Assembly (NCBI GenBank): GCA_903825255.1
Contig: CAIJZZ010000030.1
Span: 1-64,000, forward strand
DNA length: 64,000 nucleotides
DNA from: an uncultured bacterium
GTDB lineage: Bacteria; Patescibacteriota; Minisyncoccia; Phycocordibacterales; UBA9973
Direction: 5' to 3'
The notes beneath the pieces were generated by a model. That model made no database searches and was not told the origin of the DNA. It saw only the letters and a list, made by a program, of their open reading frames with translations. Position numbers and translations under genes: made by a program. Shown in pieces: positions 46,578-56,890 of the stretch (its first letter is position 1; every line of letters starts with the position of its first letter).

Positions 46578-47234
46578 ATGCAAAAAGACTACTACAAAAC
46601 ATTAGGGGTTGAGAAAGGCGCTTCAAAGGATGAAATCAAGAAGGCTTTTTATAAGTTGGCTCATAAACATCATCCAGATAAAAAAGGCGGTGATGAAAAG
46701 AAATTTAAAGAAGTAAACGAGGCTTATCAAGTTCTTTCAGATGACGCTAAACGTTCAAAATATGACCAATTTGGCTCTGGTTATGAGAATATGGCTGGTG
46801 GAGGCGGAAATTATGGAGCTTATCAACAAGGTGGTTTTGGAGGTTTTGATTTTTCTGGCTTTCAACAAGGTGGCGGGCAAGAGTTTGATTTTGGGAATTT
46901 AAATGATATTTTTAGTGATTTTTTTGGTGGTGGAGGAGGTTTTTATGCACGTACTCCTCATGGACGGGATATGCAGACTGAAATACAAATTTCTTTAACT
47001 GATTCTATTTTAGGTGTAGAAAAAAAGTTAGTGATCGGTGGGAATAAAGAATTAAAAATAAAAATTCCAGCAGGAATTCAAAATGGTCAAACTTTAAAAA
47101 TGACCGGAGAGGGTGAACAAATAAAAAATGGTAAAGCGGGGGATTTGTATATAAAGATTAATATAAAAATATCAAGTAAGCTTTCTAAGCGCGCCCGCGA
47201 GCTCCTAGAAGAACTTAAAAAAGAAGGAATTTAA
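46578..47234 (+). CDS. dnaJ: DnaJ-like co-chaperone without zinc-finger domain
   Basis: [37 protein letters not shown]-rich linker, C-terminal substrate-binding domain; no CXXCXGXG repeats. Confidence 0.88.
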   Translation: MQKDYYKTLGVEKGASKDEIKKAFYKLAHKHHPDKKGGDEKKFKEVNEAYQVLSDDAKRSKYDQFGSGYENMAGGGGNYGAYQQGGFGGFDFSGFQQGGGQEFDFGNLNDIFSDFFGGGGGFYARTPHGRDMQTEIQISLTDSILGVEKKLVIGGNKELKIKIPAGIQNGQTLKMTGEGEQIKNGKAGDLYIKINIKISSKLSKRARELLEELKKEGI

Positions 47235-47239
47235 TTTTT

Positions 47240-47839
47240 ATGATATCTTCACAATTTATATATCTTGTAATACTTTCAACTATAGTTGGATATTATTTTT
47301 ATTTTAAAGATTTTCTTTTTGGTAAAACTAGACCCAATTTAGTCTCTTGGTTTATTTGGATGTTAGCACCTTTTATCGGAGTTTATTTTCAATTAAAAGC
47401 GGGAGCAGGACTTTCTGTATTACCTGTATTTATTGCAGGCTTTGGTCCACTTTTAGTATTAATTTTTTCTTTGTTTAGAAAAAATGGATATTGGAAACTT
47501 ACGATGTTTGATTTAATCTGTGGATTATTATCATTAATGGCACTTACTGTTTATATTCTAACTAGAAATTTAGGGGCCTCAATAATTTTTGCTATTTTGA
47601 GTGATGGCTTAGCTGCTTTTCCAACTATTATAAAATCATGGAAATTTCCAGAAACAGAGACAGGAATTTTATATTTTTCAGGAATTATAAATAATATTAT
47701 AGGATTACTGATTATAAAAGAATGGATTTTTTCAATCTATTCTTTCGGTATTTATTTTATAATAGTAAATACAGTATTAGTATTTTGTATTTATCGAAAA
47801 AGAATTTCTGGATTTTTTGGTAAAAAATGCTATATTTAG
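47240..47839 (+). CDS. Multi-TM hypothetical membrane protein
   Basis: 199 aa, several hydrophobic segments; RPNLVSWFIWMLAPFIGVY. Confidence 0.6.
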   Translation: MISSQFIYLVILSTIVGYYFYFKDFLFGKTRPNLVSWFIWMLAPFIGVYFQLKAGAGLSVLPVFIAGFGPLLVLIFSLFRKNGYWKLTMFDLICGLLSLMALTVYILTRNLGASIIFAILSDGLAAFPTIIKSWKFPETETGILYFSGIINNIIGLLIIKEWIFSIYSFGIYFIIVNTVLVFCIYRKRISGFFGKKCYI

Positions 47840-47842
47840 GCT

Positions 47843-48703
47843 ATGTTAAAAAATAAATTTGTGACAGTTGGAGCTGTGCAAAATGCAGTCTCTACTAATC
47901 AAGAAAACAATTTAAAAAAAACGGCTAAACTTGTTGAGCAGGCAGCTAAAAAAGGTTCCCAAATTATTTGTTTACAGGAGCTTTATAAGACTCGTTATTT
48001 TCCACAATATCCAAAATTAGAAAAAAAACAATTTTCTGAAACTATTCCTGGTGAATCAACTAAGGTTTTTGCAGAAATTGCGAAGAAATATAAAGTGGTG
48101 ATAATCGTACCGATATTTGAACGAGATGCAGAAGGTAAATATCATAATTCTGCTGTAGTTATTGATGCAAACGGAAAATTATTGTCGACGTATCGAAAGA
48201 TTCATATTCCACAAGACCCACTTTTTTATGAAAAAAATTATTTTGAAGAAGGGGACACTGGTTATAAAATATATAAAACAAAATATGGCACTTTTGCCGT
48301 GTTAATTTGCTATGACCAGTGGTTTCCAGAAGCAGCTAGGGCTGTGAAGCTTGCTGGGGCAGATATTGTTTTTTATCCTACAGCCATTGGCACCATTTCT
48401 GGAGAGAAGCAATCTGAGGGTGATTGGCATGATGCTTGGGAGACAATTATGCGCGCGCACTCTATAGCGAATAGTTTATACGTGGTAGCGGTGAATCGTG
48501 TAGGTATTGAAGAAAAATTGAATTTTTGGGGGCAGTCCTTTATTTGCGATGCATTCGGGAAAGTAATCAAAAGAGCTTCTAAAAATAAAGATGAAATTAT
48601 AATGTCCAAAATTGATTTAGCTAAGAATAAAATAATAACCGACGAATGGGGTTTTATGCGCAATCGTCGTACGGATACTTATGGATCTCTTGGTGTAAAA
48701 TAA
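47843..48703 (+). CDS. aguB: N-carbamoylputrescine amidase / carbon-nitrogen hydrolase
   Basis: IICLQELYKTRYFPQ, YRKIHIPQDPLFYEKNYFEEGDTGYK, AVLICYDQWFPEAARAVKLAGADIVFYPTAIG. Confidence 0.88.
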   Translation: MLKNKFVTVGAVQNAVSTNQENNLKKTAKLVEQAAKKGSQIICLQELYKTRYFPQYPKLEKKQFSETIPGESTKVFAEIAKKYKVVIIVPIFERDAEGKYHNSAVVIDANGKLLSTYRKIHIPQDPLFYEKNYFEEGDTGYKIYKTKYGTFAVLICYDQWFPEAARAVKLAGADIVFYPTAIGTISGEKQSEGDWHDAWETIMRAHSIANSLYVVAVNRVGIEEKLNFWGQSFICDAFGKVIKRASKNKDEIIMSKIDLAKNKIITDEWGFMRNRRTDTYGSLGVK

Positions 48704-48704
48704 T

Positions 48705-49754
48705 ATGTCAGAAGAAGATTTAAAAGAAAATAATTTTCGAATGCCGGCTGAATGGGAAGAACATGAGGCTACTTGGCTTGCTTGGCCGAATGACCCTGAT
48801 TATTTCGGGGAGAGAATAAAAAATATCGAAAAAATATATTTACAAATGATTTTTGCTTTACATAAGGACGAAAGAGTAAAGCTTTTGGTTTTAAATGAAG
48901 AGATGGAGATTAGGGTAAAAAAAATGATCAGTGATTTTGGTGTTGATTTATCCAGGGTTATTTTTTACCAAACAGAGTACGTGGACGTTTGGGTCCGAGA
49001 TTATGGACCGACTTATGTTAAAAATATGAATAAAAAGGCCTGGGTTAAGTGGCATTATGACGCTTATGGAAAAAAATTTCCAGAATTATTTAAAGACAAT
49101 GAAATATTTTTGAATTTAAAAGAAATGGTTGGTTTTGAAATGTTTTCAGTTGATTTAGCAATGGAAGGTGGAGCAATTGATTCAAACGGACTAGGAATTA
49201 TTTTAACCACTGAAGAATGTTTAATAAAAAATCGTAATTTAAAAAAAGGTAAAGAATATACGGAAAATATTTTTAAAAAATATCTTGGAGCTCAAAAAAT
49301 TATTTGGTTAAAGAATGGATTATTGAATGATCATACGGATGGGCATATTGATGAAGTCGCACGATTTATTGGTCCATCAAAAATAGTTTGTGCTTATGAG
49401 GATGATAAGAATGATGAAAATTATACTAGATTATCTGAAGATTATGAGATTTTAAAAAATGCTATTGATCAGGATGGTAATACTTTTGAAGTTATTAAGT
49501 TACCAATGCCCCATATGTATTTTGATGAAGGTGATAAAGAGTTTAATGGTAAAAAGGCACCTGTTTCCTATGCAAATTTTTATATTGGAAATGAAACTGT
49601 TTTAATGTCTTTATATGGTGACGAGAATGATGCTAGGGCTTTATCTATAATTCAATCTTGTTTTCCTGATAAAAAAGTCATAGGCATAGATTGTCGAGAT
49701 CTTGTCTATGGTGGTGGGGCGATTCATTGTATTACTCAACAAGAACAAAAATAA
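48705..49754 (+). CDS. aguA: Agmatine deiminase
   Basis: MPAEWEEHEATWLAWPNDPDYFGERI, VWVRDYGPTYV, NDHTDGHIDEVARFI, LVYGGGAIHCITQQ. Confidence 0.9.
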   Translation: MSEEDLKENNFRMPAEWEEHEATWLAWPNDPDYFGERIKNIEKIYLQMIFALHKDERVKLLVLNEEMEIRVKKMISDFGVDLSRVIFYQTEYVDVWVRDYGPTYVKNMNKKAWVKWHYDAYGKKFPELFKDNEIFLNLKEMVGFEMFSVDLAMEGGAIDSNGLGIILTTEECLIKNRNLKKGKEYTENIFKKYLGAQKIIWLKNGLLNDHTDGHIDEVARFIGPSKIVCAYEDDKNDENYTRLSEDYEILKNAIDQDGNTFEVIKLPMPHMYFDEGDKEFNGKKAPVSYANFYIGNETVLMSLYGDENDARALSIIQSCFPDKKVIGIDCRDLVYGGGAIHCITQQEQK

Positions 49755-49766
49755 TTTTTTATATAT

Positions 49767-50744
49767 ATGCAAACCAAAACAGCTGAATTTGTGAGTCCAG
49801 GTCATCCAGACAAAATCTGTGATTTTATTGCAGATTCTATTTTAGATGCTTATTTGGCGGAAGATAAAGAAAGTCGAGTCGCTATTGAAGTGATGGGTGG
49901 ACATAAGTTGATTACGATCAACGGAGAAGTGACGAGTACAAGTAAACCGAGCCTAGAATTTATAGTAAAAAAGATAGTTGGAGAAGATTATAAAATAGTT
50001 GTGAATATTGCTGAGCAAAGTCAGAGTATCGCGCAAGGAGTAGATACTGGAGGTGCTGGTGATCAAGGCATAATGAAAGGCTATGCAATAGCAGAGACAG
50101 AGACGATGATGCCCCGTGAATACGAATTAGCACGAGATTTATGTCAGAAAATTTATGCGAAATATCCATATGATGGAAAAACACAAGTAACTATAGAAGG
50201 AAATAAAATAAAAACAGTGGTCGCTAGTTTTCAAAATACTAAAAATATAGAATTATTGGAATTAGTAAAAAGTATAATTACGCAGTCTGAGATCGCCCTG
50301 TCGCTCTCGAGCGACGGGGTTCAATATTTAATTAATCCGGCAGGTGAGTGGACGCAAGGAGGTTTTGAAGCAGACGCAGGCTTGTCTGGTCGCAAATTAA
50401 TTGTGGACAATTATGGACCAGAAATTCCGATCGGTGGTGGTTCTTTTTCTGGAAAAGATTATACAAAAGTTGATCGTAGCGGAGCGTATGTCGCTCGTAA
50501 AATTGCAGTTGATTATATAAAAAGTGGTAAAGCCAAAGAAGTATTTGTGAAGTTGGCCTATGCGATAGGAAAATCAGAACCTGTAATGGCCGTGGCTATT
50601 CTAGATGGTAAAGAAAAAAAAATTGAAGGTTATGATTTGAGTCCAACTGGTATCAGAAAATTACTAAATCTAGACCAAGTTCAATTTGCCAAAACTTGTC
50701 AGTGGGGCCACTTCGGCCATTCTGAATTTCCTTGGGAAAAATAA
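49767..50744 (+). CDS. metK: S-adenosylmethionine synthetase (short form)
   Basis: FVSPGHPDKICDFIADSILDAYL, GGAGDQGIMKGYA, GFEADAGLSGRKLIVDNYG, GGSFSGKDYTKVDRSGAYVAR. Confidence 0.93.
   Translation: MQTKTAEFVSPGHPDKICDFIADSILDAYLAEDKESRVAIEVMGGHKLITINGEVTSTSKPSLEFIVKKIVGEDYKIVVNIAEQSQSIAQGVDTGGAGDQGIMKGYAIAETETMMPREYELARDLCQKIYAKYPYDGKTQVTIEGNKIKTVVASFQNTKNIELLELVKSIITQSEIALSLSSDGVQYLINPAGEWTQGGFEADAGLSGRKLIVDNYGPEIPIGGGSFSGKDYTKVDRSGAYVARKIAVDYIKSGKAKEVFVKLAYAIGKSEPVMAVAILDGKEKKIEGYDLSPTGIRKLLNLDQVQFAKTCQWGHFGHSEFPWEK
50295..50321. repeat. Palindromic core family B inside metK
   Basis: GCCCTGTCGCTCTCGAGCGACGGGGTT, reverse complement AACCCCGTCGCTCGAGAGCGACAGGGC; read as ALSLSSDGV. Confidence 0.78.
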
Positions 50745-50746
50745 AT

Positions 50747-52120
50747 TTAGATTTTAGAAATTACTACTCCTAGAGGCGTATCTTTGATTTCATAACCGAG
50801 TGAATTTATTTGTACGCGAAGTTCGTCAGATTTTTTGAAATCTTTATTTTTGCGAGCGAGAGCTCTAGCTTCAACCAATTTATTTATTTCTTTTGGAATT
50901 TTATCTTCTTTCAGATCTTTAAAACCCAAACCTAAAACTTTATCAAAATCTAAAATAGTCGCTTTTTTATCAGCATTGGAAATTTTTTCATCTTTTATTA
51001 AATCCCATAGTAGGGTCAGAGCTAGAGGGGTATCTAAGTCGTCTCCAATATATTCTTTAAATTTAACTTGGTAATCATTATTAATTTTTCCTATAGGCTT
51101 CCCGAGCCCTTTATATAACCCATAAAGACGTTTTAAGGCGATTTCCGAGCCCTCAAGAGCTTCCCAGTTGAAGTTTACTTTTGTTCTGTAATTAGCCATT
51201 AAAAGCCAAAAACGATAGGCGAGTGGGCTGATATTTTTTGATTTCAAACTTTCAAGTCTTAAAAATTCACCAGAAGATTTAGCCATTTTTTCTCCACCAA
51301 TGTCGACGAATTCATTATGCATCCAAAATCTGACAAAAGGTTTTTTGCCAGTTGCACATTCTGATTGAGCGATTTCATTAGTATGATGCACGGGTATATG
51401 ATCGATGCCTCCAGTATGAATATCAAATTGTTCACCCAAAAATTTTATTCCCATTGCGGAACATTCGATATGCCAACCTGGGAAGCCAATACCCCAAGGA
51501 GATTTGAAACCAATTTTTTGATCAAATTTCCAAAGTGCAAAATCTTCAGGATTTTTCTTTTCAGAATTTTCGGCAATTCTTGCGCCAGATTCTCCCCAGA
51601 CTCTTTTTCCACCCCAAAGTATTCCATAGTCTGGCATTTTTGAAACATTAAAATATATTCCATCATTGGTTTTATATGTATAGCCTTTTTGTTGTAATTT
51701 CTTTATTAAAGCGATATCTTCTTTGACATAATCACTGGCAAAAAGCATTTTTTGTGGCATTTCAATATTCAGATTTTTTAGATCCATTTTGAAATTTTTA
51801 GCATAAAATTCTGCGAGCACACGCATATTTTTAAGTGTTAATTTTTTTCCTTCACGCAAGAGTCCTTTGGTCATTTTATCTTCACCCAGATCTGCATCAC
51901 TCGTTAGGTGTCCGATGTCAGTAATATTCATTATTTGTTTTACTTTGAAACCATTATATTTTAAGGTTCGGCATAAAATATCCGCAAAAATATAAGCGCG
52001 TAAATTACCGATATGAGCATAATAATAAACAGTCGGACCGCATGTATACATCCGTACCTTTTTAGGTTCAATTGAGGAAAATTCTTCTTTTTGTTTAGTT
52101 AAAGTATTATAAAACTTCAT
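50747..52120 (-). CDS. cysS: Cysteinyl-tRNA synthetase
   Basis: TCGPTVYYYAHIGNLRAYIFADIL, GFPGWHIECSAMG, DIHTGGIDHIPVHHTNEIAQSE, KMAKSSGEF. Start at MKFYNTLTKQK (52120) preferred over 52159. Confidence 0.94.
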   Translation of the reverse strand: MKFYNTLTKQKEEFSSIEPKKVRMYTCGPTVYYYAHIGNLRAYIFADILCRTLKYNGFKVKQIMNITDIGHLTSDADLGEDKMTKGLLREGKKLTLKNMRVLAEFYAKNFKMDLKNLNIEMPQKMLFASDYVKEDIALIKKLQQKGYTYKTNDGIYFNVSKMPDYGILWGGKRVWGESGARIAENSEKKNPEDFALWKFDQKIGFKSPWGIGFPGWHIECSAMGIKFLGEQFDIHTGGIDHIPVHHTNEIAQSECATGKKPFVRFWMHNEFVDIGGEKMAKSSGEFLRLESLKSKNISPLAYRFWLLMANYRTKVNFNWEALEGSEIALKRLYGLYKGLGKPIGKINNDYQVKFKEYIGDDLDTPLALTLLWDLIKDEKISNADKKATILDFDKVLGLGFKDLKEDKIPKEINKLVEARALARKNKDFKKSDELRVQINSLGYEIKDTPLGVVISKI

Positions 52121-53129
52121 TTTGTTTAAACTCATTTCGATAAATTGAGATAAGAGCATAGAGTAAGCTGACTGCTAGTGGACCGATCAATATTCCGACA
52201 GGTCCTAATAAGGCAATGGCTCCAATGATTGCAAAGAGAATTAAAAAAGATGAAACATCTACTTTTTTTCCAATTAAAACAGGAGCTAAAAAATTATTTA
52301 CTAATATGGAGGTTATAACTGACCAAAGTAATAAACAAATTGCGCCCAATACATTTCCTGTGAAATAAAGGAAAATCATACCTGGAACAGAAATAAATGC
52401 TGTGCCAAAAACAGGGATAATTGATACCACGACGGCTACCAACCCCCAAAGTGCTCCATTCGGTACTCCAAAAAGAGCAAAACCAATTCCGGTGATGATA
52501 CCTTGAATCAAAGCAATCAAAGCAACACCCTTTAACATACCGTCTATTGTTTTTGAAAGTCTTGAAAGAATTTTTTGATCATCAGTTTCTGATAAAGGAA
52601 TCAATAAAGATAATTTCCTTTTCCATTCATCTCCATCTTTCAAAAAATAAAAAATAGCGATAAGTAAAAGAATAAATGAAAAGAAAGTAGAAACCGCACT
52701 ACTAAAGATATCAGTAATATTATTTGAAATAAATGAAATAAAAGCAGAAGCTTTTTCTTCTATATTAAAATTAATACCAGCTGGTAAAAGATGATTTATT
52801 TTAGCTCCAATAATGCTTATAAAAGAATTTGTATTTCCATTTATTACCACAGAATGATAAACAATTTGAGACTGATTGAGAATAATGACTCCAATTGCTA
52901 AAAGAGGACCGCAAACTATTATGGCAAAGATTATAACGGTTAAAATAGAGGATAACCAATTAGGAAACTTTATTTTTTTAAACCATTTAAAGATAGGATA
53001 AAGCACTACGGCTAGACAAGCACCAAGTATTATCACAATCCAAAAAGGACGAAAAATCAAAAAAGTAAAAATGAACGTAGCTAATAAAAGTCCAAAGAAA
53101 AAGTACCTTTCCATTATTTTTGTTTGCAT
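52107..53129 (-). CDS. AI-2E family (PerM-like) membrane transporter
   Basis: Multi-TM; GIGFALFGVPNGALWGLVAVVVSIIPVFGTAFISVPG. Confidence 0.85.
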   Translation of the reverse strand: MQTKIMERYFFFGLLLATFIFTFLIFRPFWIVIILGACLAVVLYPIFKWFKKIKFPNWLSSILTVIIFAIIVCGPLLAIGVIILNQSQIVYHSVVINGNTNSFISIIGAKINHLLPAGINFNIEEKASAFISFISNNITDIFSSAVSTFFSFILLLIAIFYFLKDGDEWKRKLSLLIPLSETDDQKILSRLSKTIDGMLKGVALIALIQGIITGIGFALFGVPNGALWGLVAVVVSIIPVFGTAFISVPGMIFLYFTGNVLGAICLLLWSVITSILVNNFLAPVLIGKKVDVSSFLILFAIIGAIALLGPVGILIGPLAVSLLYALISIYRNEFKQNEVL

Positions 53130-53229
53130 ATATGTCTAAAGTATAGCAAATATTTGCCTCGCTTCAAAATACTTATGTTTATAAGAAGTGGGGTTGCAAT
53201 TTTCTCAAATTTAATATAAGATAAAAACT

Positions 53230-53547
53230 ATGGAATTTGCCGTTATAAAAACAGGTGGAAAGCAGTATAAGGTCTCCGAAGGGGGTCTTGTTTCCATTGA
53301 GAAAATAAAAGGAGAATATAAAAAAGGGGATAAAGTTTCCTTTGACAAGGTTCTCTTAGTTGATGATGGAAAAGATACCACTATTGGCACTCCTTATATT
53401 ACTGGCGCTAAAGTTGAAGCTGAAATTGTATTAATCGGTAGAGCTCGTAAGATTTTGGTGGTCAAATATAAGCAAAAGTCTCGATATTTACGACGTAATG
53501 GCCACCGTCAGCCTTTCTTTAAAGTAAAAATCCTTTCAATCGCATAA
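53230..53547 (+). CDS. rplU: 50S ribosomal protein L21
   Basis: MEFAVIKTGGKQYKVSEGGLVSIEKI; KYKQKSRYLRRNGHRQPFFKVKI. Confidence 0.94.
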   Translation: MEFAVIKTGGKQYKVSEGGLVSIEKIKGEYKKGDKVSFDKVLLVDDGKDTTIGTPYITGAKVEAEIVLIGRARKILVVKYKQKSRYLRRNGHRQPFFKVKILSIA

Positions 53548-53577
53548 AAAAACTTAATCAATGATTAGGTTTTTTTA
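53545..53577 (+). terminator. Terminator between convergent rplU and recR
   Basis: AAAAAACTTAATCAATGATTAGGTTTTTTT. Confidence 0.7.
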
Positions 53578-54189
53578 TTGCCTATTTTTGAGGGCATTTT
53601 TGAGGGTTTCGTTGTCAGAATACTCAAGTTCAGTGCCAGTGGAGAGTCCGCGGCCGAGAGAGGAGACTTTTATATTGAGTGATTCAGTAATTTCTTTTAT
53701 TTGTCCACGTATATAGAAATCAGTATGATCACCTTGAGGGGAGAGAGAAAAAGCGAGAATTATTTCTTTAATTTCATTTTTATTTTTTTTAATTTTTTCT
53801 TTCAATTCTTCTACTCTGATCCTATTTTTAGTATTTTTCTCGACGATAGGTACGAGTCCACCCAAGACAAAATATTTTCCATGATAGGTGCGACTTTTTT
53901 TAATACTTTCTAAATCAGAATCTTTCTCGACTACCATGAGCATCGTTGTGTCGGTGTGAGGGTTGGCACAAATATCGCAAAGAGTTTTTTGTTCTCTATC
54001 GAAGATAAAAAACCGAAAGCATTCTTTACATTGAGCTACCTCTTTTTTTAAATCTAAAATCAAACTAGCTAAATTTTGAGAGTATGCTCCACTTCGAGAC
54101 ATAAGAAAATATACAAAACGTCTTGCTTGACGTTCACCAATACCAGGAAATTCTTTAAAAACCTCAGTTAATTTTTCAATAATATCCAT
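53575..54189 (-). CDS. recR: Recombination protein RecR
   Basis: FPGIGERQARRFVYFLM, CxxC zinc finger, Toprim-like VVEKDSDLESI; TDFYIRGQ, SSLGRGLSTGTELEYSD. Confidence 0.92.
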   Translation of the reverse strand: MDIIEKLTEVFKEFPGIGERQARRFVYFLMSRSGAYSQNLASLILDLKKEVAQCKECFRFFIFDREQKTLCDICANPHTDTTMLMVVEKDSDLESIKKSRTYHGKYFVLGGLVPIVEKNTKNRIRVEELKEKIKKNKNEIKEIILAFSLSPQGDHTDFYIRGQIKEITESLNIKVSSLGRGLSTGTELEYSDNETLKNALKNRQ

Positions 54190-54206
54190 TTATAAAAATT
54201 AATTTA

Positions 54207-55598
54207 TTAAAATTCATCTAACTCATCTTTAAGTTTAGAAGGGGAAAATTCACTCAAACTACTTTTTTCTAAGTTTAAGAAAGTAGTAGTTTTTTCATCA
54301 AAGTAAAGATCCACTTTGCCGGTCGGTCCGTTACGGTGTTTTTCTATTAATATTTCAGCAATATTAGTTTTTTCTGATTCATCTTTTCCTTTATCTTCTC
54401 TATGTATAAACATCACGACATCCGCATCTTGTTCAATAGAGCCTGAATCACGGAGGTCAGATAGTCTTGGCTTACCTCCGCGAGCCTCTACTGCACGAGA
54501 AAGCTGTGAAAGAGCTAAAACTGGTACATCTAGTTCTTTTGCTAAACTCTTTAAGGACCTAGAAATTTCTGTCACTTGATTGACCATAGAATCATAATTT
54601 TTAGAAGTAGTCATGAGTTGTAAGTAATCGACTACAATTAAGTCCAATCCTTTTTCTGCTTTGAGTCGGCGAGAAACGGCTTTCATTCGGACGATTGAAT
54701 TACCTGGTTGATCATCAATATAAATTCTTGCTTTAGATAGTTTATCTAACGAGTCTCGAAGCTGAGAGAATTCTTTATCAGCGGAAAGACGACCAGTTCG
54801 TAGATTCCAAGCATTCACTCGTGATTCAGCGGAAAGCATACGGTCCACTAATTGTTGTGAAGACATTTCAAGTGAAAATATACCAACTGATTTATTATGT
54901 AAAATTGCGGACATACGAGCGATATCTAGTGCGAGAGTGGTTTTACCCATTGAAGGTCTAGCAGCTAGAATAATTAAATCTGATTTTTGTAAGCCAGAGA
55001 GAATATTATCTAGATCTCTAAAACCAGTCGGTAGTCCGCGTAAAGCATCTTTATGTTCATGTAATTTTTCTAGTCGTTCCCAAGCTTCTGGTAGGGCGTC
55101 TTTCAAGCTTGTAAATTTTTGATTCTTTGGAGAAGAAACGACACTGAAAATCCTTTTTTCTGCTAAATCTAAAATATCATCCATGTGATCATCTCCTTCT
55201 TCGAAAGCGAGTTCAGAGACATAGTCAGCGGCTTCAATCAAGCTTCTTAAAATATATTTTTTTTGTACTATTTCAGCATAATGTTTTACGTTAGTAGAAG
55301 AGGGGACGATTGAGACGATCTCAGCTAGATATTTATTACCACCAATATTTTCTAGTAATTTTTGTTCACCTAGTTTAGTAGAAAGAGAAAGCATATCGAT
55401 CGGTTCATTCTTCAAAAATAAATCAAGCATCGCTTGGAAAATTATTTTATGTTTTTCCGCATAAAAAGAATCTGGGTTAACCACATCTTCTATTTCATGG
55501 AGAGCGTCCTTGCGAAGCATAATAGAGCCCAGTACTGCTTTTTCTGAATCGATACTTTGAGGTGGCACGCGTAATTCATTTTTTCTTTTATTTACCAT
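54207..55598 (-). CDS. dnaB: Replicative DNA helicase DnaB
   Basis: PPQSIDSEKAVLGSIML, ARPSMGKTTLALDIAR, GIFSLEMSSQQLVDRMLS, VDYLQLM, DLRDSGSIEQDADVVMFIHRED. Confidence 0.96.
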   Translation of the reverse strand: MVNKRKNELRVPPQSIDSEKAVLGSIMLRKDALHEIEDVVNPDSFYAEKHKIIFQAMLDLFLKNEPIDMLSLSTKLGEQKLLENIGGNKYLAEIVSIVPSSTNVKHYAEIVQKKYILRSLIEAADYVSELAFEEGDDHMDDILDLAEKRIFSVVSSPKNQKFTSLKDALPEAWERLEKLHEHKDALRGLPTGFRDLDNILSGLQKSDLIILAARPSMGKTTLALDIARMSAILHNKSVGIFSLEMSSQQLVDRMLSAESRVNAWNLRTGRLSADKEFSQLRDSLDKLSKARIYIDDQPGNSIVRMKAVSRRLKAEKGLDLIVVDYLQLMTTSKNYDSMVNQVTEISRSLKSLAKELDVPVLALSQLSRAVEARGGKPRLSDLRDSGSIEQDADVVMFIHREDKGKDESEKTNIAEILIEKHRNGPTGKVDLYFDEKTTTFLNLEKSSLSEFSPSKLKDELDEF

Positions 55599-55690
55599 TA
55601 CAGCTATTCTAGCACGATAGAAAAATTGTCAAAATTGAAAAGTTAGCAAAGATGTTATTAAAATGGGGAAAAATATGATAAAATATTTAT

Positions 55691-56767
55691 ATGTCTAAAA
55701 AGATATTATTATCAGGGGTGCAGCCGTCAGGCCGGCCACATATTGGGAACTATTTTGGGGCAATGAAGCAATTCGTTGACCTACAAGATGATTATAAAGC
55801 CTATATTTTTATTGCTGACTATCATGCACTCCATTCATTACAGAATCCGAAAGAAATGAAGGAAAATATTATCAATATTTTACTTGATTATTTAGCGATT
55901 GGTTTAGATCCTAAAAAAGTTACAATTTTTAAACAATCTGATATTTCTGAACATACTGAACTTGCTTGGATTTTTGATACGATTACCACAATGCCGAAAT
56001 TAATGGAAGCTCATGCTTTCAAGGCTCGTGTATCTAAGATTGGTGCAGATGATTTTTTAAAAAAAATGAACGAAAGTAATGTTGAAGAAGAAAAAGGATG
56101 GGAGACATATAAAGATTTTATTAATAGAGTCTTTAAAGATATTGACGTCGGAACTTTTAATTATCCTGTTTTAATGGCAGCTGATATTTTAATGTATGAT
56201 GCTGATGTTGTTCCTGTGGGTGCTGATCAAAAACAACACGTAGAAATTGCACGTGACATAGCTAAAAAGTTTAATCATATTTTTGGCCAAACTTTTAAAC
56301 TTCCGAAGGAAAAGATTGTTGAGGATGTTTTTACTGAAAAAGGTTCAATGATAGGAATAGATGGAAGAAAAATGAGTAAGAGTTATAAAAATACTATTCC
56401 GCTTTTTGCCTCTGACGAAGAAATTAAAAAAATTACTATGAGTATAGTAACTGATTCAGGTGAGGACGGTGCTATTAATGTTCGCCATATTCATTATCCA
56501 ATTCGTAAATTATTATATCCTAATGAATTAACAGGCGATTATTTTGATAAGCTTTATAGTGAAAATAAACGAAACTATAAAGCCCTTAAGGAAGCCTTGA
56601 TTACAGATTTAATATCCTTTATTGCACCACTACGTGAACGTCGAAAGGAATTGGAAAAAGATATTCCGAAAGTATTGAAAATTCTAAAAGCCGGGGGTGA
56701 AGAAGCAAAAAAAATCGCTACCAAAAAAATGACTGAAGTACGGGAGAAAATCGGAGTGAATTTATAG
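55691..56767 (+). CDS. trpS: Tryptophanyl-tRNA synthetase
   Basis: LLSGVQPSGRPHIGNYFGAMKQFV, VLMAADILMYDADVVPVGADQKQHVEIARDIA, RKMSKSYKN. Confidence 0.95.
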   Translation: MSKKILLSGVQPSGRPHIGNYFGAMKQFVDLQDDYKAYIFIADYHALHSLQNPKEMKENIINILLDYLAIGLDPKKVTIFKQSDISEHTELAWIFDTITTMPKLMEAHAFKARVSKIGADDFLKKMNESNVEEEKGWETYKDFINRVFKDIDVGTFNYPVLMAADILMYDADVVPVGADQKQHVEIARDIAKKFNHIFGQTFKLPKEKIVEDVFTEKGSMIGIDGRKMSKSYKNTIPLFASDEEIKKITMSIVTDSGEDGAINVRHIHYPIRKLLYPNELTGDYFDKLYSENKRNYKALKEALITDLISFIAPLRERRKELEKDIPKVLKILKAGGEEAKKIATKKMTEVREKIGVNL

Positions 56768-56890
56768 TACCAAAATGCTTTTTGACACTAATTTGACAAA
56801 GTGTCATTTTTTATATATTATGTGGGTGGAAAATAATTTTTTTGTTTTACTTGAAATTTTAATAGTTTAAACTTTATACTAAATAAATCT

